Source: Procambarus clarkii (lineage: Eukaryota; Arthropoda; Malacostraca; Decapoda; Cambaridae). From it: a stretch of 64,000 bases of DNA. This document shows, one piece after another, positions 39,775 to 51,300 of the stretch. The position numbers were made by a program, and so were the translations under genes. Below the pieces are notes generated by a model. It did no database searches. It was not told where the DNA came from and saw nothing but the letters and a program-made list of their open reading frames with translations. Where the stretch lies: the NCBI RefSeq assembly GCF_040958095.1, contig NC_091220.1:27548481-27612480 (forward strand), written 5' to 3'. The first letter of the stretch is position 1. Each line of letters begins with the position of its first letter.

Positions 39775-40310
39775 AAGCTGAGAATACAGAGAAATAGGGG
39801 GAATACAGAGAAAATATACGGCACGCATAGACATGATAAAGCACCTAAATTATTGGGATCGTCTCAAAGTTCTCCGAATGACTAGAAAGGAGACGAGAGA
39901 GATACCAAATAACATACACATGGAAAATACTGGAGGGCCAGGTCCCAAATCTACACAGTAAAATAACAACATACTGGCGTGAACAATATGGAAGAAAATG
40001 CAGAATAGAACCAGTGAAAAGCAGATGTGCCATAGGCACAATCAGAGAACACTATAAACATCAGAGGTCCACGGTTGTTCAACGTCCTCCCAGCGACTAT
40101 AAGAAATATTGCCGGAACAACCGTGGACATCTTCAAGAGAAAACTGGACTGTTTTCTAAAAAACATGCCGGACCAACTGGGCTGTGGTGGGTATGTGGGC
40201 CTGCGGGCTGCTCCAAGCAACAGCCTTGTGGACCAAACTCTGACAAGTCACCGGGCTTGGGGAGTAGAAGAACTCCTAGAACCCCATCAAGCAGGTATCA
40301 AGCAAGCTGA
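39775..40310 (+). pseudogene. LINE 3'-end fragment (family A)
   Basis: Parallel to 47770-48300: EYREKIYGTHRHDKA, a stop-ridden stretch, then [32 protein letters not shown] and [19 protein letters not shown]. Several in-frame stops and frameshifts. It ends at catcaagcaggtatcaagc, the same 3' end with a short repeated tail word as the 47532-48308 copy. It is fused to the right end of composite block copy 2. Confidence 0.8.
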
Positions 40311-40311
40311 T

Positions 40312-40900
40312 GACATTGAAGTAATTAGGTAATAATATCTATGTGGCAAATCCCGCTTGACAGCTCGGGCAGAGAAGACCTCCTCTGGTGCCAGCTATGT
40401 CAGCGCCTCTTTTTTGCCAGACTTCCCCACGCTATTTCGGCTAAAATATGCCACTTACGATTTTTTATTATTTTTCCCATGATTGGAGAACACAAATAAA
40501 CACTTTTGTAAGACTTTTTTTTTTTTTTTTGCGCCTGTGGGTTTTGAAGGCCAAATAGCCCAGAGCAGGTTAGAGGTTAAAAGTCTCGTGGCTACACGGG
40601 GTTCGTGTAGTCACTAGACTTTTAACCTCTAAGCTGCTCTAGACTATTTGGCCTTCAACACCCACAGGCACAAAAAAAAAAAAAAAAATACTTTGTCTTA
40701 CAAATGTGTTTATTTGTGTTCCCTGATCATGGGAAAAAAAATAAAATCACAAGGGGCATATTTTGGCCAAAATAGCGCGGGGAAGTCTGGCCAAAAAAAA
40801 AAGAGGCATTGACATAGCAGGCACCAGAGGAGGTCTGCTCTGCCTGAGTTGTCAAGCGGGAGTTGCCACAAAGATATTATTACCTAATTACTTCAATGTC
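40312..40900. mobile_element. Foldback element with arms of about 290 bp
   Basis: The left end gacattgaagtaattagg and right end cctaattacttcaatgtc are reverse complements, and similarity continues inward through the poly-T/poly-A runs (40508-40525, 40672-40690) to a centre near 40606. Arms are similar but not identical. No ORF. Diverged arms of the same element occur at 36390-36600 and 37740-37995, and a partial arm at about 43625-43690. Confidence 0.85.
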
Positions 40901-40968
40901 TCTAATTTTTTCAAAATTTTTTGCAGTAATATTATTCAATAGTGTGTAGTGTGATATATTTATATATA

Positions 40969-42053
40969 CAGAGCACCACTTGGTTTCCGAACCCCTTGGG
41001 GACGAGACCCGTTGGTTATTATGTAAGTTCGTAAACGAGAAATGAAGGGAAAAAATAAATTAGAAATGTAAAAAAAAAAAATTATTGATTTTTAAAATAA
41101 ACTCTAGGGGGAAAATCGACAGGTTCATAGCATAAATGCGACCATATTTTGTTTGTACTCACCAATAAATGAAGTCCTGATCTGCTTATGTTGATTGATG
41201 TTGATGTAGCATAGTTATTTACATGGAAGAGGTAGTGGTGGATGTTGGTGGTGTTGAGTTGACAGGGTCAACATGTGATGAGTCAGGTGCAGGTGATGCA
41301 ATGCGAGCTTTCTTGGAAGCCATTGCAAAAGACTCTTTAATTGACATTTGTTTGTGACATCATCTGCCACTGGCTTCTTTGTCACCTCACACCTCTGTAC
41401 CACTCCCACACTGCATTATCAACACTCTCCACCTTTGCTTTACTTACTACCTTCCTATTTCGTATTGCCTTACAACTGTCACTTTTAGAGAAAGTAAAAA
41501 ATTATAGGTTTAGCCTGAAGAAGATAAAAAACAGTACTTTTGCTAATGCCATATCCAACGCACACGACACTTCTCGGGACACCGTTCCCCACCTTCTTAA
41601 TTATTTTAACTTTCTTCTCAAATGTCATCACTGACCTCTTTCTTTTATGTATCCCACTTGTTGATGCTTTCACTGACACAATGCGTGCATTTGGAGCCGA
41701 CATGGTGCACGGAAGTTCCTTGATTGTGCAGATATATCCAACAAAGTCACGGAATGAACACTCCAGCCTTGTGACAAATCAATGGGAACAATAGGCTGAG
41801 AATCTGTGACATCACAGGGTAGCAGGCACCATAGAGGTGGCACCAAAAACGGTCAGTGGGCAAACTAAACCATCTCCCACCCACCACCACAGGCCGGTGC
41901 GACGCTTGTCTGGCTGCTTCCTCACCCGAATTTGGTTCGTGTAGGGTAACTCCCACCCCGGTCGGTGTGAGGCTTGGCGGACTGCTTCCTACCTGAACTT
42001 GGTTCGTGTAGTGTGACTCTCTAACCCCAATCGGAAAACCAAGTGATGCTCTA
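40969..42053 (-). mobile_element. Small Tigger/pogo-like element
   Basis: The left end cagagcaccacttggtttcc and right end ggaaaaccaagtgatgctct are imperfect inverted repeats flanked by TA. The minus-strand ORF 41703-41485 keeps the start of a psq helix-turn-helix transposase (KRKRSVMTFEKKVKIIKKV, then YGISKSTVFYLL). A two-unit direct repeat of about 62 bp lies at 41890-42020. The rest of the transposase is missing, so it is non-autonomous. The flanks rejoin to match uninterrupted sequence at 38040-38090. Confidence 0.83.
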
Positions 42054-42154
42054 TAATAAAATGTGTGAATCATCGCTACACTGAAAATTATGGTGTGCAT
42101 ATTAGTGATTCATTTATGTTCATAAAAAATAAACAAATAGTTTTGCAGATATTA

Positions 42155-42790
42155 CACTACACAAGTTACATATAAGTATCTGCATGTTTTGTTCACCATA
42201 ACGAACCACTAAGATGTTATACAGAGTAAAAAATCAACGAGTAGTGGCCAACACACAGCAGCCAGCCAACCACTCACCACGACTTACTCCCTCAACACCA
42301 CCTCACTCCCCAACATCCTCCTCCCACCATACTGATTTTTGCTTTTATTCACTTTATATAAGTATCTACATGTTTTGTTCACCATAACTGTTCAACTAAG
42401 TAAATATTGTGCCCAAAGAGCATAGTGGCCACCCTTACACAGCATGACATGTCATACAGATTAGGCCCCATCCTCACCAAAATGCCTTCTCCCAACACTT
42501 CTTTTGCTGTTATTACACTATATATACACATTATATATAAGTATCTACATTTGTGTTCACCATAACGAACCAATAAAGTTGGTATGCTGAGTCAAAAAGC
42601 AGCAAGGGGTCACACCAACCAGCCCGCCACTGGCTGCAACTCCCTCCCTCAACACCTCACTCGCCAACATCTTCCTCCCACCATACTGTTTTTGCTTCTA
42701 TTCACTATATATAGATGTTATATATAAGTATCTGTACGTTTTGTTCACCATAGCGAATCACTAAGCCGGAATAGTAAGTACAGACAGCAA
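42155..42790 (+). repeat. Diverged tandem repeat of about 185 bp
   Basis: Four units, beginning near 42170, 42355, 42537 and 42724, with the order tataagtatctacat, gttcaccataac, aac/gaaccactaag, then a variable segment rich in ccaacatcctcctcccacc. Related to 38215-38470. No ORF. Confidence 0.75.
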
Positions 42791-42809
42791 CAGGTGGCCA
42801 CATAGATTC

Positions 42810-43170
42810 GGCAGACGATGCTACAGCCCCCCCCCCTCAATATTACTCCTCTCACAGCACAGCACAAATTGTCACAACAATCCTGCTATTATCAGAATCC
42901 TGGTCATTTTTACCACAGTCAGGGGTCTTCTGTAATACAATCATTGCTAAATAATACCGGTTACATATATGTTTTTACATTTTTTAGGCGAAGCTGTAAT
43001 CACAAGCTGAACAGCAATGCTGTGAGCTCATGCTGTGTGTGCCAGCCTTGGTGGCTCACTCAGTACTGAGGCCCTCACATCCAGGAATGTTGCCCATGAT
43101 TTTTTTTTTAAATGGCTTCTGTTTATAAGAGCCTTGAAGAAGGTGCTGTGAACCCCGTGTGTCTGTGGGC
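42810..43170 (+). repeat. Composite repeat block, copy 3
   Basis: Matches copies 1 and 2 from cctgctattatcagaatcc through aagctgaacagcaatgctg and ccttggtggctcactcag to gaaggtgctgtgaacccc. The minisatellite word is present once. The following 43170-43395 continues the block with repeated agttaagggttaa-type words, as after copy 1; no gene there. Confidence 0.8.
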
Positions 43171-43394
43171 AGTTTAAATTTTGTGTAGTACTCTAAAACT
43201 TCATATGCAGTGATGCGCACTTTTGCGTCAGTTATTCAAAACTTCATATGCAGTGTTGCGTAGTTTAAGGGTTAAATCTTGCATGGTACTCCAACACTTC
43301 AATAGGTTTGGTGCGCAATTCTGCGATAGTTACACACCCCAGCTAGTAATGTGTTTGTTTTGCAGTTTAAGGGTTAAGCCCTGAACAGCAGAAG

Positions 43395-43565
43395 GGTTAA
43401 GGGTGAGTTTGTTAGCAGTTAACCAAAGATGAACTTTATTTAGTTCAGTATTCACTGTATCATTCAAAGTAAGACGGTCAGGATTGGAGGAAACGAAGGT
43501 TGTGTCATCAGCAAATAAAATTGGGTTGAGGTGTTTAGAGGCATTTGGAAGGTCATTAACCCTTG
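43395..43565 (-). pseudogene. LINE reverse transcriptase palm fragment
   Basis: The minus strand reads NDLPNASKHLNPILFADDTT, then FVSSNPDRLTLNDTVNTELN and KVHLWLTANKLT, a short intact RT stretch with the catalytic FADD. Similar to the 19.5-kb family, where the box is damaged to LADD. Both ends are truncated; it is too short to function. Confidence 0.82.
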
Positions 43566-43696
43566 GGAGGCAGCAGCTATGGGGCTAAGGCCTTTAACAC
43601 TGCCAGGGACAGCAGCAAAATTAAAAAAAAAAATTGTCTTATAAAAGTGTTCATTTGTGTTCCCTGAGCATGTGGAATAAAAAAAAATTCATTGTA

Positions 43697-44587
43697 CAGA
43701 GGTACCTCAAATAACGATCACCTGAAATGGAGAACATTTTGGGTAACGACCGGCCCGATCGCCGACAATTCGTCTTGTATGGCGACCGCTCGTTTGAATA
43801 ACGATGACACCACATGATTGGGTCGCGCTGCTTCTTGCACATTCTCGGATGCCTCCGACGATGCAAATAAATTATGCTGTTTTTGTTTAAAGATGCTAAT
43901 GATGCTGGGATATAAAGGGGTAAAGATGCTGAGATGTTGCAAAGCATTGACTTTTTTGTAGAAAAATTGAAAAAAAAATAGAACAAATGTCAAAAAGGTT
44001 CGTGCGGTGTTCGGCAGGTAAACTGCTCCATGTTTCTTAAATAAAAAAAAAATGAAAAATTTTGAAAAACAGAACACATACCATAAAGATGCATTCAGTG
44101 TTTGTTGGGTAGGCTGCTCCATTATTGAGACGTAAATGAAAAATGCAAAACAAATGGAACACATTTGAAACAAAGAAAGATTGCTATAATGGGGCAGCCT
44201 TCCTGACAAACACTGAATGAACCTTTATGGCATTTGTCCGTTTTCCAAATTGTTTCAACCTTTTTTTATTTTTTTATTTTTTTATTTAAGAAACATGGAG
44301 CAGCCTACCTGCCGAACACCAAACAAACCTTTTGCTATAAGACAAATAAAAAAAAATATTGAACAAATTTGAAGAAAGAAAAATGTCCTAAAGGTTTGTT
44401 CAGTGTATGTAAGGTAGGCTGCTCCATTATTTAAAACATCGAATATCATAATGATGTTTTTCGGTGGTAGAACGGATTAATTTGATTTCCATTATTGTCA
44501 ATGGGGACATTCGTTTTGTATGACGTCCGTTTCACATGATGATCACAGAGCCGGAACGGATTAAATTCGTTATTCAAGGTTCCACTG
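43697..44587. mobile_element. TA-flanked MITE with Tigger-like ends and internal hairpin
   Basis: The left end cagaggtacctcaaataacg and right end cgttattcaaggttccactg are imperfect inverted repeats, each bordered by TA (43695-43696, 44588-44589). The subterminal words gacaattcgt / acattcgttttgtat also pair. Inside, gttcggcaggta..ctgctccatgtttctt near 44010-44040 is inverted at about 44285-44330, giving a second nested hairpin. No coding capacity. It interrupts a partial foldback arm at 43625-43690. Confidence 0.82.
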
Positions 44588-44614
44588 TACTTACCTACTC
44601 TCTCTGCCCACCCT

Positions 44615-46858
44615 GCCACCCACCACCTTAGTCTACCATCAGCCACCCACCTCCTTAGTCTACCATCAGCCACCCACCACCTTAGTTTACCATCAGCCAC
44701 CCACCACCTTAGTCTACCATCAGCCACCCACCACCTTAGTCTACCATCAGCCACCCACCACCTTAGTCTACCATCAGCCACCCACCACCTTAGTCTACCA
44801 TCAGCCACCCACCACCTTAGTCTACCATCACCCACCCACCACCTTAGTCTACCATCAGCCACCCACCACCTTAGTTTACCATCAGCCACCCACCACCTTA
44901 GCCTACCATCAGCCACCCACCACCATAGTCTACCATCAGCCACCCACCACCTTAGTCTACCATCAGCCACCCACCACCTTAGTCTACCATTAGCCACCCA
45001 CCACCTTAGTCTACCATCAGCCACCCACCACCTTAGTCTACCATCAGCCACCCACCACCTTAGTCTACCATCAGCCACCCACCACCTTAGTCTACCATCA
45101 GCCACCCACCACCTTAGTCTACCATTAGCCACCCACCACCTTAGTCTACCATCAGCCACCCACCACCTTAGTCTACCATCAGCCACCCACCACCTTAGTC
45201 TACCATCAGCCACCCACCACCTTAGTCTACCATCAGCCACCAACCACCTTAGTCTACCATCAGCCACCCACCACCTTAGTCTACCATTAGCCACCCACCA
45301 CCTTAGTCTACCATCAGCCACCCACCACCATAGTCTACCATCAGCCACCCACCACCTTAGTCTACCATCAGCCACCCACCACCTTAGTCTACCATCAGTC
45401 ACCCACCACCTTAGTCTACCATCAGCCACCCACCACCTTAGTCTACCATCAGCCACCCACCACCTTAGTCTACCATCAGCCACCCACCACCTTAGTCTAC
45501 CATCAGCCACCCACCACCTTAGTCTACCATCAGCCACCAACCACCTTAGTCTACCATCAGCCACCCACCACCTTAGTCTACCATTAGCCACCCACCACCT
45601 TAGTCTACCATCAGCCACCCACCACCATTAGTCTACCATCAGCCACCCACCACCTTAGTCTACCATCAGCCACCCACCACCTTAGTCTACCATCAGTCCA
45701 CCCACCACCTTAGTCTACCATCAGCCACCCACCACCTTAGTCTACCATCAGCCACCCACCACCTTAGTCTACCATTAGCCACCCACCACCTTAGTCTACC
45801 ATCAGCCACCCACCACCTTAGTCTACCATCAGCCACCCACCACCTTAGTCTACCATCAGCCACCCACCACCTTAGACTACCATCAGCCACCCACCACCAT
45901 AGTCTACCATCAGCCACCCACCACCTTAGTCTACCATCAGCCACCCACCACCTTAGTCTACCATCAGCCACCCACCACCTTAGTCTACCATCAGCCACCA
46001 ACCACCTTAGTCTACCATCAGCCACCCACCACCTTAGTCTACCATTAGCCACCCACCACCTTAGTCTACCATCAGCCACCCACCACCATAGTATACCATC
46101 AGCCACCCACCACCTTAGTCTACCATCAGCCACCCACCACCTTAGTCTACCATCAGTCCACCCACCACCTTAGTCTACCATCAGCCACCCACCACCTTAG
46201 TCTACCATCAGCCACCCACCACCTTAGTCTACCATCAGCCACCCACCACCTTAGTCTACCATCAGCCACCCACCACCTCAGTCTACCATCAGCCACCCAC
46301 CACCTCAGTCTACCATCAGCCACCCACCACCTTAGTCTACCATCTGCCACCCACCACCTTAGTCTACCATCAGCCACCCACCACCTTAGTCTACCATCAG
46401 CCACCCACCACAATAGTCTACCATCAGCCACCCACCACCTTAGTCTACCATCAGCCACCCACCACCTTAGTCTACCATCAGCCACCCACCACCTTAGTCT
46501 ACCATCAGCCACCCACCACCTTAGTCTACCATCAGCCACCCACCACCTTAGTCTACCATCAGCCACCCACCACCTTAGTTTACCATCAGCCACCCACCAC
46601 CTTAGTCTACCATCAGCCACCCACCACCTTAGTCTACCATCAGCCACCCACCACCAAAGTCTACCATCAGTCACCCACCACCATAGTTTACAATCTGCCA
46701 CCCACCACCAAAGTCTACCATCAGTCACCCACCACCTTAGTCTACCATCAGCCAGCCACCTTAGTCTACCATCAGCCACCCACCACCTTAGTCTACCATC
46801 AGCCACCCACCACCAAAGTCTACCATCAGTCACCCACCACCATAGTTTACAATCTGCC
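44615..46858. repeat. 27-bp minisatellite, about 83 copies
   Basis: The unit reads gccacccaccaccttagtct, then accatca. On the minus strand it is translatable as nine residues (DGRLRWWVA), which explains ORFs of 390, 146 and 243 codons; these are not genes. Phase breaks come from one-base insertions at about 45628, 45697 and 46157. Variant units (caaccacc, accattagcc, ccatagtc) recur together in the same order, showing higher-order structure. Confidence 0.96.
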
Positions 46859-47137
46859 AACCGCTCGTTCTTCTGCCGACACATCCACCCACTCTGCCCT
46901 CTCTGCCAACCATCTCAGGACTGCCCGCCTGCACACACTGACACCTACCCGACCACTGCTGCCTGCCTATCCACCCATATTGACACCCGCCCTGCTACTC
47001 ATCCATCCACTCACTCTCACCTGCCCACCCACTCGTCCTCCATGTGTTCTTTCCTTACATGATTCTTGGGCTGGTGTTTCTGAAAGATTTTCTTTCCTGT
47101 CCCCCAGCCTCCTCGTCCCACTCACCTGCCATCCACT
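46859..47137. other. Low-complexity C-rich spacer
   Basis: Irregular C-rich words (ctctgcca, catccaccca, ctgcctgc) between two minisatellites, with a short more complex stretch at 47040-47110. No gene or element recognised. Confidence 0.6.
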
Positions 47138-47531
47138 TAGTCCCCCCACCATCCATCCCTCCATACAGTTCCCCCCACCATCCATCCCTCCATACAGTTC
47201 CCCCCCACCATCCCTCCCTCCATACAGTTCCCCCCACCATCCATCCATCCATCCAGTTCCCCCCCACCATCCATCCCTCCATACAGTTCCCCCCCCCCAC
47301 CATCCATCCCTCCATACAGTTCCCCCACCATCCATCCCTCCATACAGTTCCCCCCCACCATCCCTCCCTCCATACAGTTCCCCCCACCATCCATCCATCC
47401 ATCCAGTTCCCCCCCACCATCCATCCCTCCATACAGTTCCCCCCCCCCACCATCCATCCCTCCATACAGTTCCCCCCACCATCCATCCCTCCATACAGTT
47501 CCCCCCCACCATCCATCCCTCCATACAGTTC
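47138..47531. repeat. C-rich minisatellite of about 29 bp, left part
   Basis: About 13 units of ccatccctccatacagttcc plus a variable C run and cacc. The same unit resumes at 48309 beyond a LINE fragment. ORFs on both strands are artefacts of repetition. Confidence 0.95.
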
Positions 47532-48308
47532 CCATAGTAGAAAAACAGCATGTCAAGGATTTGGGAATAATGATGTCCGACGATCTAACGTTTAGGGAGC
47601 ATAACCAAGCAAATATCGCGTCAGCCAGAAAAATGATCGGATGGATTACGAGAACTTTCAAATCCAGGGATCCCATCACAATGGTTGTACTCTTCAAGTC
47701 ACTTGTGCTGTTCCGTCTCGAGTACTGCTCAGTACTCACTTCCCCCTTCAGAGCAGGAGAGATTGCTGAAATAGAGGGAATACAGAGAACATATACGGCA
47801 CGCATAGACGAGATAAAACACCTAAATTATTGGGATCGTCTCAAAGCTCTCCAAATGTACTCTCTAGAAAGGAGACGAGAGAGATACCAAATAATATACA
47901 CATGGAAAATACTGGAGGGTCAGGTCCCAAATCTACACAGTAAAATAACAACGTACTGGAGTGAACGATATGGAAGAAAATGCAAGATTGAACCAGTGAA
48001 GAGCAGAGGTGCCATAGGCACAATCAGAGAACACTGTATAAACATCAGAGGTCCGCGGTTGTTCAACGTCCTCCCAGCGAGCATAAGAAATATTGCCGGA
48101 ACAACCGTGGACATCTTCAAGAGAAAACTGGACGGTTTTCTAAGAGAAGTTCCGGATCAGCCGGGCTGTGGTGGGTACGTGGCCCTGCGGGCCGCTCCAA
48201 GCAACAGCCTGGTGGACCAAACTCTCACAAGTCGAGCCTGGCCTCGGGCCGGGCTTGGGGAGTAGAAGAACTCCCAGAACCCCATCAACCAGGTATCAAC
48301 CAGGTATC
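47532..48308 (+). pseudogene. LINE 3'-end fragment (family A) inside the C-rich minisatellite
   Basis: An open 234-codon frame (47561-48265) encoding the RT thumb and C terminus: [94 protein letters not shown]. No RT catalytic motif, so it is 5'-truncated. It ends with the repeated word aaccaggtatc. The minisatellite stops at cagttccc on one side and restarts at cccccaccatcc on the other, as expected for insertion within one unit. It is less decayed than the other family A pieces. Confidence 0.87.
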
Positions 48309-51300
48309 CCCCCACCATCCCTCCCTCCATACAGTTCCCCCTCACCATCCATCCCTCCATACAGTCCCCCCCCCCACCATCCATCCCTCCATACAGTTCC
48401 CCCCACCATCCCTCCCTCCATACAGTTCCCCCCCACCATCCATCCCTCCATACAGTTCCCCCCCACCATCCCTCCCTCCATACAGTTCCCCCCCACCATC
48501 CCTCCCTCCATACAGTTCCCCCCCACCATCCCCTCCCTCCATACAGTTCCCCCCACCATCCATCCCTCCATACAGTTCCCCCCACCATCCATCCCTCCAT
48601 ACAGTTCCCCCCACCATCCATCCCTCCATACAGTTCCCCCACCATCCATCCCTCCATACAGTTCCCCCCCACCATCCCTCCCTCCATACAGTTCCCCCCC
48701 ACCATCCATCCCTCCATACAGTTCCCCCCACCATCCATCCCTCCATACAGTCCCCCCACCATCCATCCCTCCATACAGTTCCCCCCCACCATCCATCCCT
48801 CCATACAGTTCCCCCCACCATCCATCCCTCCATACAGTTCCCCCCCACCATCCATCCCTCCATACAGTTCCCCCCCACCATCCCTCCCTCCATACAGTTC
48901 CCCCCCCACCATCCATCCATCCATACAGTTCCCCCCACCATCCATCCCTCCATACAGTCCCCCCACCATCCATCCCTCCATACAGTTCCCCCCCACCATC
49001 CATCCCTCCATACAGTTCCCCCCACCATCCATCCCTCCATACAGTTCCCCCCCACCATCCATCCCTCCATACAGTTCCCCCCCACCATCCCTCCCTCCAT
49101 ACAGTTCCCCCCACCATCCATCCCTCCATACAGTTCCCTCCACCATCCATCCATCCCTCCATACAGTTCCCCCCCCACCATCCCTCCCTCCATACAGTTC
49201 CCCCCACCATCCATCCCTCCATACAGTTCCCTCCACCATCCATCCATCCCTCCATACAGTTCCCTCCACCATCCATCCATCCCTCCATACAGTTCCCCCC
49301 CACCATCCATCCCTCCATACAGTTCCCCCCACCATCCATCCCTCCATACAGTTCCCCCCCACCATCCATCCCTCCATACAGTTCCCCCCCACCATCCCTC
49401 CCTCCATACAGTTCCCCCCCCCACCATCCATCCCTCCATACAGTTCCCCCCACCATCCATCCCTCCATACAGTCCCCCCACCATCCATCCCTCCATACAG
49501 TTCCCCCCACCATCCATCCCTCCATACAGTCCCCCCACCATCCATCCCTCCATACAGTTCCCCCCCACCATCCATCCCTCCATACAGTTCCCCCCACCAT
49601 CCATCCCTCCATACAGTTCCCCCCCACCATCCATCCCTCCATACAGTTCCCCCCCACCATCCATCCCTCCATACAGTTCCCCCCCACCATCCATCCCTCC
49701 ATACAGTCCCCCCACCATCCATCCCTCCATACAGTTCCCCCCCACCATCCATCCCTCCATACAGTTCCCCCCACCATCCATCCCTCCATACAGGTTCCCC
49801 CCCCACCATCCATCCCTCCATACAGTTCCCCCCCACCATCCCTCCCTCCATACAGTTCCCCCCCACCATCCATCCCTCCATACAGTTCCCCCACCATCCA
49901 TCCCTCCATACAGTTCCCCCCCACCATCCCTCCCTCCATACAGTTCCCCCCCACCATCCATCCCTCCATACAGTTCCCCCCACCATCCATCCCTCCATAC
50001 AGTTCCCCCCCACCATCCATCCCTCCATACAGTTCCCCCCCCACCATCCATCCCTCCATACAGTTCCCCCCCACCATCCCTCCCTCCATACAGTTCCCCC
50101 CACCATCCCTCCCTCCATACAGTTCCCCCCACCATCCATCCCTCCATACAGTTCCCCCCACCATCCATCCCTCCATACAGTTCCCCCCACCATCCATCCC
50201 TCCATACAGTTCCCCCACCATCCCTCCCTCCATACAGTTCCCCCCCCACCATCCCTCCCTCCATACAGTTCCCCCCCCACCATCCATCCCTCCATACAGT
50301 TCCCCCCACCATCCATCCCTCCATACAGTCCCCCCACCATCCATCCCTCCATACAGTTCCCCCCACCATCCATCCCTCCATACAGTTCCCCCCCACCATC
50401 CATCCCTCCATACAGTTCCCCCCCACCATCCATCCCTCCATACAGTTCCCCCCCCACCATCCCTCCCTCCATACAGTCCCCCCACCATCCATCCCTCCAT
50501 ACAGTTCCGCCCCACCATCCATCCCTCCATACAGTCCCCCCACCATCCATCCCTCCATCCAGTTCCCCCCCACCATCCATCCCTCCATACAGTTCCCCCC
50601 TACCATCCATCCCTCCATACAGTTCCCCCCACCATCCATCCCTCCATACAGTCCCCCCACCATCCATCCCTCCATACAGTTCCCCCCCCCATCATCCATC
50701 CCTCCATCCAGTTCCCCCCACCATCCATCTCTCCATTCAGTTCCCCCCCACCATCCATCCCTCCATACAGTCCCCCCCCCATCCATCCCTATATACAGTT
50801 CCCCCCCCCCCCACCATCCATCCCTCCATACAGTTCCCCCCACCATCCATCCCTCCATACAGTTCCCCCCACCATCCATCCCTCCATACAGTTCCCCCCA
50901 CCATCCATCCCTCCATACAGTTCCCCCCACCATCCATCCCTCCATACAGTTCCCCCCCACCATCCATCCCTCCATACAGTTCCCCCCCACCATCCATCCC
51001 TCCATACAGTTCCCCCCCCATCCATCCCTCCATACAGTTCCCCCCCCCACCATCCATCCCTCCATACAGTTCCCCCCACCATCCATCCCTCCATACAGTT
51101 CCCCCCCACCATCCATCCCTCCATACAGTTCCCCCCACCATCCATCCCTCCATACAGTTCCCCCCCCATCCATCCCTCCATACAGTTCCCCCCCCACCAT
51201 CCATCCCTCCATACAGTTCCCCCCACCATCCATCCCTCCATACAGTTCCCCCCCACCATCCATCCCTCCATACAGTTCCCCCCACCATCCATCCCTCCAT

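Noticed and set aside
44446..46884. Minus-strand ORFs of 390, 146 and 243 codons (DGRLRWWVA repeats)
   Set aside because: Direct translation of the 27-bp minisatellite; frame changes follow one-base insertions in the repeat. No non-repeat domain.
46980..47595. Pro/Ser/His-rich proteins of 180-190 codons
   Set aside because: Frames through the C-rich minisatellite and its flanking low-complexity sequence.
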